From assembly GCF_017893945.1 (NCBI RefSeq), contig NZ_CP054257.1, forward strand, positions 620,001 through 684,000: a stretch of DNA of 64,000 nucleotides. The letters are read 5' to 3'. The notes beneath the pieces were generated by a model. That model saw nothing but the letters and a program-made list of their open reading frames with translations, did not search any database and was not told the origin of the DNA. Positions 1-8,991 of this stretch are shown here, in pieces. Position 1 is the first letter of the stretch, and each line of letters starts with the position of its first letter. The translations under genes were made by a program, and so were the position numbers. This stretch comes from Treponema parvum (GTDB lineage: Bacteria; Spirochaetota; Spirochaetia; Treponematales; Treponemataceae).

Positions 1-1474
1 AAAAACGCAAAACGGCGCCGCTATGAGCGTCGGCCGAATTTCAACTTTTTTAGACATATACATTGAGCGTGATCTTAAAAACGGTACGATTACTGAAAAA
101 GAAGCTCAGGAATTGGTCGATCATTTTGTTATGAAGCTTCGCTGTGTAAAATTTGCCAGAATAAAATCGTATAACGAACTGTTCTCAGGCGATCCCGTTT
201 GGGCTACGGTGACTGTCGGCGGAATGGGAACGGACGGACGTCCTCTTGTTACAAAGAACGATTTCCGCTTCCTGCACACGCTTGAAAACATGGGCCCTGC
301 TCCCGAACCCAACCTTACGGTTCTTTATTCGATATATCTGCCTGAAAACTTTAAAAAATATTCCACCGAAATTTCCGTAAAAACCAGTGCGGTTCAGTAT
401 GAAAATGACGACGTTATGCGTCCCATTTGGACCGACGACTATACGATCTGCTGCTGTGTTTCGGCAACTCAAGTGGGAAAGGAGATGCAGTTTTTCGGCG
501 CTCGAGCGAATCTTGCAAAATGTTTGCTTTACGCCATCAACGGAGGAAAGGACGCTCTTACGGGCACTCAAGTAGGTCCCGCTTACGCGCCCGTAACATC
601 GGAATATCTTGATTACGACGACGTTATTACCAAATATGACGCGATGATGACGTGGCTGGCCGGGCTTTATGTGAACACCCTCAACCTCATCCATTACATG
701 CATGATAAATATTACTATGAGGCGGCGCAGATGGCTTTGCTGGATTCAAAAGTGCATCGCTCGTTTGCGACTGGTATAGCGGGTTTTTCCCATGTCGTAG
801 ATTCTCTTTCCGCAATAAAATACGCAAAAGTCAAGGTTATCCGTGACAGCGAAACCGGATTGTCAAAGGACTTTGAAGTGACGGGTGATTTCCCGCGTTA
901 CGGAAATGACGACGACCGCGCGGACGACATTGCAGTGTGGCTTTTAAAGACCTTTATGAATAAGATCAAACAGTACAAGACGTACCGCAATTCCGTAGCT
1001 TCAACTTCCATTCTTACGATCACTTCAAACGTGGTTTACGGTAAGGCTACGGGAACGATGCCCGACGGACGCAAAAAAGGCGAGCCTCTGTCGCCCGGCG
1101 CAAACCCGTCGTACGGAGCCGAAAAGAACGGACTTTTGGCGTCTTTGAACTCGGTCGCCAAACTGCCTTACGAATATGCGCTTGACGGTATATCGAATAC
1201 GCAGACGATCAACCCGTCCGCGCTCGGCCATAACGATCAGGAGCGTTCCGAAAAACTGGTTCAAATCTTGGACGGATATTTCAGACAGGGGGCTCACCAC
1301 CTTAACGTCAACGTCTTCGGTATCGATAAACTCAAGGACGCTATGGAACATCCTGAAAAGGAAGAATACCAGAACTTTACGATACGCGTATCAGGATATG
1401 CGGTGCGGTTTATTAAATTGACAAAAGAGCAGCAGCTCGACGTAATAGCGCGCAACGCTCACGGCGTTTTGTGA
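1..1474 (+). CDS. pflB: Pyruvate formate-lyase (formate C-acetyltransferase), 5' truncated by window edge
   Basis: Glycyl-radical enzyme that converts pyruvate and CoA to acetyl-CoA and formate in anaerobic fermentation (cytoplasmic). The reading frame is open to the left edge with a family-like NGAAMS stretch before the first Met (base 23), so the real start lies outside the window; about 490 of the usual ~750 residues are present. Seen directly: the tandem active-site cysteines in ICCCVSA, the GARANLAK and YAINGG motifs, [14 protein letters not shown] and GANP motifs, and the C-terminal glycyl-radical loop [10 protein letters not shown] hairpin terminator follows and the activase gene lies 143 bp downstream, the usual pairing. 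The function is secure; only the upstream extent is unknown. Confidence 0.96.
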   Translation, partial: KTQNGAAMSVGRISTFLDIYIERDLKNGTITEKEAQELVDHFVMKLRCVKFARIKSYNELFSGDPVWATVTVGGMGTDGRPLVTKNDFRFLHTLENMGPAPEPNLTVLYSIYLPENFKKYSTEISVKTSAVQYENDDVMRPIWTDDYTICCCVSATQVGKEMQFFGARANLAKCLLYAINGGKDALTGTQVGPAYAPVTSEYLDYDDVITKYDAMMTWLAGLYVNTLNLIHYMHDKYYYEAAQMALLDSKVHRSFATGIAGFSHVVDSLSAIKYAKVKVIRDSETGLSKDFEVTGDFPRYGNDDDRADDIAVWLLKTFMNKIKQYKTYRNSVASTSILTITSNVVYGKATGTMPDGRKKGEPLSPGANPSYGAEKNGLLASLNSVAKLPYEYALDGISNTQTINPSALGHNDQERSEKLVQILDGYFRQGAHHLNVNVFGIDKLKDAMEHPEKEEYQNFTIRVSGYAVRFIKLTKEQQLDVIARNAHGVL

Positions 1475-1509
1475 TCCGGTAAAACCGAACTTTTGACAAT
1501 TTAAAGGCG

Positions 1510-1547
1510 GAGCCGTTGCGATTTTATTGCAGCGGCTCTGTTTTTTT
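1510..1547 (+). terminator. Rho-independent terminator after pflB
   Basis: A 10-bp stem (GAGCCGTTGC pairing with GCAGCGGCTC, one G-U pair) with a 9-nt loop is followed by TGTTTTTTT. It lies 35 bp after the pflB stop and would uncouple pflB transcription, at least partly, from pflA. Confidence 0.8.
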
Positions 1548-1617
1548 GTAATAATATCTGTAAGTTTAAGGCGCTAAACTTCAATGCGATGGAACCGCAA
1601 TTCGGCGCTATGATAAT

Positions 1618-2364
1618 ATGGAAACTTGTAAAGGAAACATACATCAAATAGAAACCTTCGGCTCTGTAGACGGACCGGGCGTGCGATTTGTGATCTTTGT
1701 TCAGGGCTGCAACATGCGCTGCAAATTTTGTCACAATCCGGACACTTGGTCGCTGGAAGGCGGCCAGAAAATTTCCGCGGAAGAACTCATTGCACGTGCC
1801 CTGCGTTACCGCCCTTATTGGGGAAAAGACGGAGGAATTACCGTCAGCGGCGGAGAACCTCTTCTTGAAATTGATTTTCTTATCGAGCTGTTTAAAGAAG
1901 CCAAACGCTACGATATAAATACGGTGATAGACACCGCAGGCGGACCTTTTACCCGTCAGGAGCCTTTTTTTTCAAAATTTAAAAAACTTATGGAATACAC
2001 CGATCTTCTGCTGGTCGATATAAAACACATCGACGATAAAGAGCATGTAAAACTTACAGGAGTTCCCAACGGCAATATTCTGGACATGTTTCGTTATCTG
2101 TCCGATACGGGCAAGCCGATCTGGGTAAGACATGTGCTTGTTCCCGGTATTACCGATAATGACGAATATTTAAGGCGCACCCGGGATTTTATCCGCACGC
2201 TTAAAAACGTCCGCCGTGTTGAAGTTTTGCCGTATCATTCGTTCGGTAAGGCAAAATACGATGAGATGGGAATCCCCTATCCTTTAAAAGACACGCCCAC
2301 GCCGTCTTTAGAGCGCGTGGAAAACGCAAAAAAAATTCTTGAGACCGAAAAATATGAAGAATAA
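1618..2364 (+). CDS. pflA: Pyruvate formate-lyase activating enzyme (radical SAM)
   Basis: Radical SAM protein of 248 residues that generates the glycyl radical on pyruvate formate-lyase using S-adenosylmethionine and a [4Fe-4S] cluster. The cluster motif CNMRCKFC is at residues 31-38 (Cys31, Cys35, Cys38), preceded by ETFGSVDGPGVRF, which is typical of PflA; the SAM-binding SGGEPLL motif follows. Length matches the family (about 245-265). It sits directly after pflB on the same strand, separated by a terminator, so some transcription may start in the 143-bp gap. Adjacent genes and motifs leave little doubt about function. Confidence 0.95.
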   Translation: METCKGNIHQIETFGSVDGPGVRFVIFVQGCNMRCKFCHNPDTWSLEGGQKISAEELIARALRYRPYWGKDGGITVSGGEPLLEIDFLIELFKEAKRYDINTVIDTAGGPFTRQEPFFSKFKKLMEYTDLLLVDIKHIDDKEHVKLTGVPNGNILDMFRYLSDTGKPIWVRHVLVPGITDNDEYLRRTRDFIRTLKNVRRVEVLPYHSFGKAKYDEMGIPYPLKDTPTPSLERVENAKKILETEKYEE

Positions 2365-2397
2365 GCGTTTTTTATATAAAAAAATCGCTTTCTTTTT
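2363..2397 (+). terminator. Terminator overlapping the pflA stop codon
   Basis: AAGCG and CGCTT arms flank complementary T and A runs, forming an extended stem, and TCTTTTT follows. The structure begins at the pflA stop codon and separates pflA from the next transcription unit. Confidence 0.65.
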
Positions 2398-2417
2398 AAA
2401 TTATTTTAAAATTAACC

Positions 2418-2446
2418 TTGACGTGTTGTTTGTGGATAGTCATAAT
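2418..2446 (+). promoter_or_regulatory. Sigma-70 type promoter for the DUF3798 binding-protein operon
   Basis: TTGACG (2418-2423) and CATAAT (2441-2446) are separated by exactly 17 bp. They lie 47 bp upstream of the first binding-protein start codon and just after the pflA terminator. Confidence 0.65.
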
Positions 2447-2492
2447 TATTAGGCGTATTTTGTTTTTTTTATAAAGTTACGGGAGCAAAAAA

Positions 2493-3722
2493 ATGAAAAA
2501 AGTTTTTATCTTGATAGGGATATTGATGCTGCCCCTCGCATTATCATTTTCAAACGGAACAAAAGAATCCGCTGCAAGCGGCGTTTCTTCTAAAAAATTC
2601 CACATAGGTATTGTTACCGAAACCGTTTCGCAGGCGGAAGACAACCTTCGCGGAGCTGAAGAGCTTATAAAGCGCTACGGCGCCGTAAAAGACGGGGGGA
2701 TGATACAGCACGTAACATATCCTGACGACTTTATGTCTCAGCAGGAAACTACGATCTCTCAGATCGTGGCGTTGGCAGACGATCCCCTTATGAAGGCCAT
2801 CGTTGTGAACGCATCGGTTCCCGGCACTGCGGAAGCTTTTAAGCGCGTAAAGGCAAAAAGGTCGGATATTTTATGCTTTGCAGGCGAACCTCAGGAAGAC
2901 CCCCTTGTTATCGAATCAAGCGCGGATCTTGCCATAAATGCAGACTTTATTTCCCGCGGATACACGATAATCTGGGCTGCAAAGCAGATGGGGGCGAAAA
3001 GTTTCGTTCATATTTCATTTCCCCGCCACATGTCTTATGAATCTTTGGGAACACGCCGCCAGATCATGGAACAGGCGTGCGCTGATTTGGGGATTAAGTT
3101 TGCGTTTGAGACGGCCCCCGATCCTACGAGCGACGTAGGCGTTGCTGGCGCACAGCAGTTCATACTTGAAAAAGTTCCCCAGTGGGTTGAAAAGTACGGC
3201 AAAGAGACTGCATTTTTCTGTACGAACGATGCTCACACCGAGCCGCTTTTAAAGCAGATAGCCAAGTACGGCGGAATGTTCGTAGAAGCCGACTTACCGT
3301 CGCCCCTCATGGGCTACCCCGGAGCGTTTGGAATAGATCTTTCATCCGAAGCGGGAAATTTCCCTGCGATTCTTAAAAAAGTTGAAAGCGTAGTGGTTGC
3401 GAATAACGGAGCCGGAAGATTCGGCACGTGGGCTTATTCTTACGGCTTTACCGTCTCTGCGGGTCTCGGAGAATTTGCAAAGCGCATAATCGAAGGCACT
3501 GCGAAACTTGAGAGCAATAAGGATCTGTTTGACAGCCTTGCGGTGTTTACGCCGGGAGCCAAGTGGAACGGAGCTAACTACATAGACCAGAACACGGGAG
3601 TCCGTTCTAAGAACCACATGCTCATTTACATGGACACCTACGTATTCGGAAAAGGATACCTGCCCACAACTCAGCAGGAAGTTCCTGAAAAGTATTTTAA
3701 GATCAAATTTGCAAATAGATAA
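2493..3722 (+). CDS. DUF3798 family periplasmic substrate-binding protein, copy 1
   Basis: Predicted exported solute-binding protein of 409 residues for the ABC importer encoded just downstream. A signal peptide is visible (MKK, then a hydrophobic stretch to about residue 19), followed by a Ser/Gly/Lys linker and a periplasmic-binding-protein-like fold beginning KKFHIGIVTETVSQ. I recognise the protein as the DUF3798 family, whose ligand is not established; the neighbouring double-ATPase and permeases place it with simple-sugar/nucleoside type importers. Its own promoter and a GGGAGC ribosome-binding site precede the start. It is nearly identical over the mature region to the next gene, a clear tandem duplication; the leader peptides differ more than the mature parts. 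Confidence 0.85.
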   Translation: MKKVFILIGILMLPLALSFSNGTKESAASGVSSKKFHIGIVTETVSQAEDNLRGAEELIKRYGAVKDGGMIQHVTYPDDFMSQQETTISQIVALADDPLMKAIVVNASVPGTAEAFKRVKAKRSDILCFAGEPQEDPLVIESSADLAINADFISRGYTIIWAAKQMGAKSFVHISFPRHMSYESLGTRRQIMEQACADLGIKFAFETAPDPTSDVGVAGAQQFILEKVPQWVEKYGKETAFFCTNDAHTEPLLKQIAKYGGMFVEADLPSPLMGYPGAFGIDLSSEAGNFPAILKKVESVVVANNGAGRFGTWAYSYGFTVSAGLGEFAKRIIEGTAKLESNKDLFDSLAVFTPGAKWNGANYIDQNTGVRSKNHMLIYMDTYVFGKGYLPTTQQEVPEKYFKIKFANR

Positions 3723-3750
3723 GATATTTATTGATTTTCTGGAGGAAAAA

Positions 3751-4974
3751 ATGAAAAAAGTCATGGGTTTTGCCGCGCTTTTTTGCGCTGCATCGCTGGT
3801 TTTTGCAGCCGGTACAAAAGACGCCGGCTCTACAGGTTCTTCTGGCAAGAAATTCCACATCGGTATTTTGACGGGAACCGTTTCGCAGTCGGAAGACGAT
3901 TTACGCGGAGCTGAAGAGCTTATAAAGCGCTACGGCGCCGTAAAAGACGGAGGAATGATACAGCACATCACGTATCCTGACGACTTTATGTCTCAGCAGG
4001 AAACTACGATCTCTCAGATCGTGGCGTTGGCCGACGATCCTCTTATAAAGGCGATCATAGTAAATCAGGGTGTTCCGGGCACTGCGGAAGCTTTTAAGCG
4101 CGTAAAAGAAAAAAGATCGGATATTTTGTGCTTTGCAGGCGAACCTCACGAGGATCCTCTTGTTATCGAATCAAGCGCGGATCTTGCCATAAATGCGGAC
4201 TTTGTTTCCCGCGGATACACGATAATCTGGGCTGCAAAGCAGATGGGCGCGAAGAGTTTCGTTCATATTTCGTTCCCCCGCCACATGTCGTACGAAACGC
4301 TGGGAACCCGCCGCCAGATTATGGAACAGGCGTGCGCGGATTTGGGACTCAGGTTCGTATTTGAAACCGCCCCCGATCCCACGAGTGACGTAGGCGTTGC
4401 TGGCGCACAGCAGTTCATACTTGAAAAAGTTCCCCAGTGGGTTGAAAAATACGGAAAAGAAACGGCGTTTTTCTGTACGAACGACGCTCACACCGAGCCG
4501 CTTTTAAAGCAGATCGCCAAGTACGGCGGAATGTTCGTAGAAGCCGACTTGCCGTCGCCGCTCATGGGCTACCCCGGAGCGTTCGGCATAGATCTTTCGT
4601 CCGAAGCGGGAAACTTCCCTGCGATTCTTAAAAAAGTTGAAAGCGTAGTAGTTGCGAACAACGGAGCGGGCCGTTTCGGCACGTGGGCGTATTCTTACGG
4701 CTTTACGGCGTCTGCGGGGCTCGGAGAATTTGCAAAGCGCATAATCGAAGGCACGGCGAAACTTGAGAGCGGCAAAGATCTGTTTGACAGCCTTGCGGTG
4801 TTCACGCCGGGAGCTAAATGGAACGGAGCCAATTACATAGACCAGAACACGGGCGTTCGTTCGAAGAATCATATGCTCGTTTATATGGACACCTACGTAT
4901 TCGGAAAGGGATACCTGCCCACAACTCAGCAGGAAGTTCCTGAAAAGTATTTTAAGATAAAATTTGTAAAATAA
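3751..4974 (+). CDS. DUF3798 family periplasmic substrate-binding protein, copy 2
   Basis: Second copy of the preceding binding protein, 407 residues. I chose the start at 3751 because GGAGG lies just upstream and it gives a clean signal peptide (MKKVMGFAALFCAASLVFAAG); the frame is open a little further upstream. Differences from copy 1 are concentrated in the signal peptide and linker and scattered elsewhere (for example NASVPG versus NQGVPG, and IKFAFE versus LRFVFE). Two such proteins for one transporter may widen ligand range or raise dosage; that is inference. It is followed by about 226 bp holding several inverted repeats before the ATPase gene. Confidence 0.85.
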   Translation: MKKVMGFAALFCAASLVFAAGTKDAGSTGSSGKKFHIGILTGTVSQSEDDLRGAEELIKRYGAVKDGGMIQHITYPDDFMSQQETTISQIVALADDPLIKAIIVNQGVPGTAEAFKRVKEKRSDILCFAGEPHEDPLVIESSADLAINADFVSRGYTIIWAAKQMGAKSFVHISFPRHMSYETLGTRRQIMEQACADLGLRFVFETAPDPTSDVGVAGAQQFILEKVPQWVEKYGKETAFFCTNDAHTEPLLKQIAKYGGMFVEADLPSPLMGYPGAFGIDLSSEAGNFPAILKKVESVVVANNGAGRFGTWAYSYGFTASAGLGEFAKRIIEGTAKLESGKDLFDSLAVFTPGAKWNGANYIDQNTGVRSKNHMLVYMDTYVFGKGYLPTTQQEVPEKYFKIKFVK

Positions 4975-4985
4975 AATATAAGGGC

Positions 4986-5021
4986 ATCTCGAAAAAACGC
5001 CTTTGGCGATTTTTTCGAGAT
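4986..5021 (+). terminator. Stem-loop after the DUF3798 pair (attenuator or terminator)
   Basis: ATCTCGAAAAAACGCC and GGCGATTTTTTCGAGAT form a long stem with a 3-nt loop and one bulged A; TTTG follows. Because the transporter genes lie downstream on the same strand, it probably limits read-through from the abundant binding proteins to the membrane components rather than ending the operon. Confidence 0.6.
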
Positions 5022-5026
5022 TTTGA

Positions 5027-5065
5027 CGAGTTTTAACTTTCTGTATTATCGTAAGTTAAAACTCG
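5027..5065. repeat. Perfect 13-bp inverted repeat
   Basis: CGAGTTTTAACTT (5027-5039) and AAGTTAAAACTCG (5053-5065) are exact reverse complements around a 13-nt spacer. It is the second in a series of four palindromic structures between the binding-protein and ATPase genes. A regulatory role in RNA or DNA is possible but unproven. Confidence 0.7.
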
Positions 5066-5092
5066 CATTTTAACGGCTCACAGCCGCAGTTG

Positions 5093-5118
5093 CCTTTGAA
5101 AACTGCAGTTTTTAAAGG
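5093..5118. repeat. 26-bp palindrome, family member 1
   Basis: Left arm CCTTTGAAAACTG and right arm CAGTTTTTAAAGG are complementary apart from one G-T pair. It shares the core AAAACTGCAGTTTTT and its overall size with palindromes at 17547-17572 and 39115-39140, each next to an ABC binding-protein gene. Confidence 0.65.
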
Positions 5119-5132
5119 TTTCCATAAATTAT

Positions 5133-5183
5133 AAAGGACGGCTTTTGTTTTATCTTTCTCTTGACTTACAAAAGCTGTCCTTT
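5133..5183. repeat. 15-bp inverted repeat just upstream of the ABC ATPase gene
   Basis: AAAGGACGGCTTTTG (5133-5147) and CAAAAGCTGTCCTTT (5169-5183) pair with a single G-U, around a 21-nt loop. The loop includes TTGACT, which with TATGCT at 5186 could be a weak promoter (19-bp spacing). The right arm ends 17 bp before the ATPase start codon, so the stem could influence translation. Confidence 0.6.
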
Positions 5184-5200
5184 GTTATGCTAGGTTATAA

Positions 5201-6826
5201 ATGAATGAAAACATCCCCCTATTGCGTCTTAAGGGCGTAACAAAAGATTTTTTCGGAACGACCGTACTTGAAGATGTCTCGTTCGATCTTCACAAGGGTG
5301 AAATTTTAGGTCTCGTCGGTGAAAACGGAGCCGGTAAGACTACTTTGATGAGTATCCTTTTCGGAATGCCGCACATAAGCGATTCGGGCGGTTACGGTGG
5401 TAAAGTTGAAATAAACGGTTCCGAAGTGCATTTTAAATCACCGTTTGATGCTTTGGATGCCGGAATAGGTATGGTTCACCAAGAATTTTCTCTCATTCCC
5501 GGATTTACGACTACCGAAAATATTATGCTCAATCGCGAGCTTACGAAGCCCAATTTTATGGTCGATATTTTCGGCTCACGCTTAAGCACTCTCGATCGCG
5601 CCGGTATGCGTGCGCACGCGATCGCCGCCATAAAAAAACTCGGAGTTTCCATCGCGCCTGAAATGAAAGTTTCCGAAATGCCTGTGGGACACAAACAGTT
5701 TACGGAAATTGCGCGTGAAATAGATCGGGAAAAGATGCGGATATTGGTTCTGGACGAACCTACGGCGGTACTTGCCGAGTCCGAATCCGAAATACTCTTA
5801 AAGGCTATAAAAGAATTGGCTGCAAGCGGAATTGCAGTCATCCTTATTTCTCATCGTCTGCAGGAAGTCGTAAATACCTGCGATCGTGTGGTAACGCTGC
5901 GCGACGGGCGCTCCGTGAGGGACGTTCCCGTTTCAGAGACTAACGTCTCGGACATAGCCGCTTCTATGGTTGGAAGAACCGTCACAGACGAGCACTTAAA
6001 AAAGCACGCCGAACTGAATGCCGCCGAAACGGAAAAGCTTGACGAAACCGATAAGATTCTTACGGTCGAACATTTATGGGTGGACATGCCCGGAGAAACC
6101 GTACGCAATGTAAATTTCAGCGTAAGGCGCGGAGAAATCTTCGGTATAGGCGGATTGGCCGGACAAGGCAAACTCGGCATTCCGAACGGGATTATGGGAT
6201 TGTTCCCCGCCGGAGGGAGGGTTGTTTTTGGCGGTAAAGAAATAAAATTGAACGATCCTAACGCCGTTTTACGCGACGGGCTTGCCTTTGTTTCGGAAGA
6301 CAGGCGCGGCGTGGGCCTTTTGCTTGACGAAAGCCTTGATTGGAATATTTCTTTTACGGCGATGCAGGTAAAGGGAATGTTTCTTAAAAAAATACTCGGG
6401 GGCCTTTTTTCTTTACGCGACGAAAAGGCCATGCAAAAAATCGCCCAAGAATATATAAAACTCCTTGACATAAAGTGCACTTCTTCAAAACAAAAGGCAA
6501 AGGAACTTTCCGGCGGAAACCAGCAGAAGGTTTGCCTTGTTAAGGCCTTTTGCATGGAACCCAAACTTTTGTTCGTTTCGGAACCGACCAGGGGAATCGA
6601 CGTGGGAGCAAAGGCCGTAGTTCTTGACGTTCTGCGCCGATATAACCGGGAAAACGGAACTACCATAGTTATGGTTTCAAGCGAATTGGAAGAATTACGT
6701 TCGGTTTGCGACAGAGTTGCCGTAGTTGCCGGAGGGAAAATAGCGGGCGTCTTATCACCGCGCGAAAAGGCTGAAGAATTTGCTTTATACATGTCCGGAA
6801 TAAAAAACACGGAGGATGCCGGATGA
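5201..6826 (+). CDS. Sugar/nucleoside-type ABC transporter, double ATP-binding protein
   Basis: Cytoplasmic ATPase of 541 residues with two fused nucleotide-binding domains, the RbsA/MglA/BmpA-type layout. N-terminal domain: Walker A GENGAGKTT at residues 40-48 and Walker B ILVLDEPTAVL. C-terminal domain: a degenerate P-loop (GGLAGQGKLG), signature LSGGNQQK and LFVSEPTRGIDVGAK, in which Ser takes the usual Walker B Asp position. Such asymmetry between halves is normal in this class. The start is translationally coupled neither to an upstream gene nor to a strong ribosome-binding site. The stop overlaps the first permease start by 4 bp, so the three transporter genes form one operon, with the DUF3798 proteins upstream as likely ligand receptors. 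Confidence 0.92.
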   Translation: MNENIPLLRLKGVTKDFFGTTVLEDVSFDLHKGEILGLVGENGAGKTTLMSILFGMPHISDSGGYGGKVEINGSEVHFKSPFDALDAGIGMVHQEFSLIPGFTTTENIMLNRELTKPNFMVDIFGSRLSTLDRAGMRAHAIAAIKKLGVSIAPEMKVSEMPVGHKQFTEIAREIDREKMRILVLDEPTAVLAESESEILLKAIKELAASGIAVILISHRLQEVVNTCDRVVTLRDGRSVRDVPVSETNVSDIAASMVGRTVTDEHLKKHAELNAAETEKLDETDKILTVEHLWVDMPGETVRNVNFSVRRGEIFGIGGLAGQGKLGIPNGIMGLFPAGGRVVFGGKEIKLNDPNAVLRDGLAFVSEDRRGVGLLLDESLDWNISFTAMQVKGMFLKKILGGLFSLRDEKAMQKIAQEYIKLLDIKCTSSKQKAKELSGGNQQKVCLVKAFCMEPKLLFVSEPTRGIDVGAKAVVLDVLRRYNRENGTTIVMVSSELEELRSVCDRVAVVAGGKIAGVLSPREKAEEFALYMSGIKNTEDAG

Positions 6827-7884
6827 TTTCTGAAAATTTAAAAACCGCATTAAAAGACAAACTGCACGAGTTCGGGCTTCCTCGCATGATCATTGCGGGA
6901 TTTTTGGTAGTGCTGTTTATTACGGCCCCGTTCGTGGGCGTTTCGATGAGCGCTTCTTTGACGGACATTTTTAACCGTTTCGGACAGAACGAGCTTTTGA
7001 CTCTCGCCATGATTCCGATGATCCTTTCAGGCGCGGGGTTGAATTTCGGCCTCTCGTTGGGGGTAATTGCAGGACTTTTAGGTTCGACTATTGCAATGCA
7101 GCTGGGACTTACGGGCTGGATGGGAATTTTCGGAGCGATGGCCGTTTCGATTCCGTTCGGCATATTATTCGGCTGGCTTTACAGTTTGCTTTTAAATCGC
7201 GTTCGCGGTGAAGAGATGACTATAGCCTTATATGTAGGTTTTGCGGCCGTAATGTTTATGTCCATAATGTGGCTCGTTCTTCCGTACACAAGTGAAAATA
7301 TGGTTTGGGGCTATAGCGGCGAAGGTCTTAGAACGACTATTACCCTGGACGGTTATTGGGTTAAACAGCTGAACGATTTTCTTGCAATAAACATAGGCGA
7401 TTTTTTCGTATTTCCTACAGGAATGATCTTATTCTGCGCCGTCATGAGTTTTTTTATGTGGCTTTTTATAAGGAGCAAAACGGGAACCGCAATAACGGCG
7501 GTCGGTTCAAACCCTGACTATGCTCGCGCCGGGGGAATTAACATAAACAGGATGCGCACGATAAGCATAATAGTTTCGACGGTTACCGGCGCCATAGGGA
7601 TCTTAGTATATCAGCAGAGCTACGGGTTCATTCAACTTTATCAGGCGCCGCTTTTTATGGCCTTCCCTGCAGTAGCTGCCATTTTGATAGGCGGCGCGTC
7701 GATAAACAAGGCGTCCATATTGAACGTTATTGTCGGTACAGTCTTATTTCAAGGAATCCTTACGCTCACGCCGTCTGTGATCAACAGCGTACTGCAAACG
7801 GATGTGTCCGAAGTTATACGAATAGTGCTGTCAAACGGCATGATATTGTATGCCTTGACAAGGAAAACAGGAGCGACCAGATAA
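6823..7884 (+). CDS. ABC transporter permease 1 (BPD_transp_2 / RbsC-like)
   Basis: Inner-membrane permease of 353 residues with about eight to ten hydrophobic segments and the family pattern LSGAGLNFGLSLGVIAGLLG near residues 65-87 and an LLNRVRGEEMTIALYVGF loop (the NARGxE-like coupling region). It overlaps the ATPase gene by 4 bp and the next permease by 1 bp, so the three are co-translated. It should form the transmembrane heterodimer with the next gene product. The substrate cannot be read from sequence; the family covers simple sugars and nucleosides. Confidence 0.9.
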   Translation: MISENLKTALKDKLHEFGLPRMIIAGFLVVLFITAPFVGVSMSASLTDIFNRFGQNELLTLAMIPMILSGAGLNFGLSLGVIAGLLGSTIAMQLGLTGWMGIFGAMAVSIPFGILFGWLYSLLLNRVRGEEMTIALYVGFAAVMFMSIMWLVLPYTSENMVWGYSGEGLRTTITLDGYWVKQLNDFLAINIGDFFVFPTGMILFCAVMSFFMWLFIRSKTGTAITAVGSNPDYARAGGININRMRTISIIVSTVTGAIGILVYQQSYGFIQLYQAPLFMAFPAVAAILIGGASINKASILNVIVGTVLFQGILTLTPSVINSVLQTDVSEVIRIVLSNGMILYALTRKTGATR

Positions 7885-8990
7885 TGAAGTTGAATAAAGA
7901 TAAAATTAAAGGTTTTTTAGCGGATAATCTGGTTGCCGAAATATTTTTGGCGCTTACTATTGTGTCTATTCCGCTGTCCGGATTTTCCGCACAACTTATA
8001 ATTGACGACATACTTACGCGCATAGGAAGAAACGCTTTTTTGGTATTTTCTTTGATCCTGCCCATTATGGCCGGTATGGGTATCAACTTCGGTATGGTTC
8101 TGGGAGCCATGGCGGGGCAAATCGGGCTTATCTTTGCGATGGACTGGAGAATTGCAGGGATACAGGGACTTGTGTTTGCAGCCCTCGTGGGAATTCCTAT
8201 TTCCGTAGTTTTAGGCTGGATCGCCGGCTCTATTTTAAATAGGGCGCGCGGACGCGAAATGGTTACCAGCTATATTTTGGGCTTTTTTTTCAACGGGGTA
8301 TACCAGTTTTTTGTTTTGTATCTTTTCGGGTTTTTATTTCCGCTGCATAACAAGGCGATAGCGCTTTCACGCGGATTCGGAGTAAGAAATACGCTGAACC
8401 TTGATCCCGTGCGTCAAGTTCTTGACAACCTTTTGATGCTCCGCATAGGAGGAATAAAAATTCCCATATCAAGCTACATTGTGATAATCGCTCTGTGCTT
8501 TTTTATCATATGGTTTAGAAAGACAAAACTCGGCCACGACATGAGAGCCGTAGGACAAAATCAAATGGTGTCCAATTCAGCGGGAATTCCCGTTGAAAAG
8601 ACAAGAATAGTTTCGATCATAATTTCCACCGTTTTGGCATGTATAGGGCAGATCATTTTTTTGCAGAACATGGGAAACATGAACACGTATAACGCGCACG
8701 ATCAGACGGGTTTTTTTGCCGCCGCCGCGATACTTGTAGGCGGAGCTTCGGTTGCTAAAGCCACGATTCCCAACTGCTTTGTAGGAGTTTTTTTGCTGCA
8801 TTTGATGTACATTGTCGTTCCGCGTGCGGGACAGAATTTGTTCGGTTCGGCAAATATCGGCGAATATTTTAGACAGTTTATCGGTTACGGAGTTATCGCA
8901 TTGTCGCTTGTGATCCATGCATGGCGTACGCGGCGCAATGCCGAAAAACAGCGTGAAAACCTTAGGCGCGCATCGACGGAGGAAGATTAA
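7884..8990 (+). CDS. ABC transporter permease 2 (BPD_transp_2 / RbsC-like)
   Basis: Second permease of 368 residues with the same architecture as its neighbour: IMAGMGINFGMVLGAMAGQIG early, LNRARGREMVTSYILGF in the middle and AAILVGGASVAKAT towards the end. Its ATG shares one base with the stop of permease 1. Two distinct permeases with one double ATPase match importers of the BmpA/RbsABC kind. The C-terminus is charged and cytoplasmic (WRTRRNAEKQRENLRRAS). The small gene 8992-9375 follows by one base. Confidence 0.9.
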   Translation: MKLNKDKIKGFLADNLVAEIFLALTIVSIPLSGFSAQLIIDDILTRIGRNAFLVFSLILPIMAGMGINFGMVLGAMAGQIGLIFAMDWRIAGIQGLVFAALVGIPISVVLGWIAGSILNRARGREMVTSYILGFFFNGVYQFFVLYLFGFLFPLHNKAIALSRGFGVRNTLNLDPVRQVLDNLLMLRIGGIKIPISSYIVIIALCFFIIWFRKTKLGHDMRAVGQNQMVSNSAGIPVEKTRIVSIIISTVLACIGQIIFLQNMGNMNTYNAHDQTGFFAAAAILVGGASVAKATIPNCFVGVFLLHLMYIVVPRAGQNLFGSANIGEYFRQFIGYGVIALSLVIHAWRTRRNAEKQRENLRRASTEED

Positions 8991-8991
8991 A

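Noticed and set aside
5201..6826. Second ATPase domain as a broken gene
   Set aside because: The degenerate P-loop and Ser at the Walker B Asp position are ordinary for the C-terminal domain of double ATPases in this transporter class.
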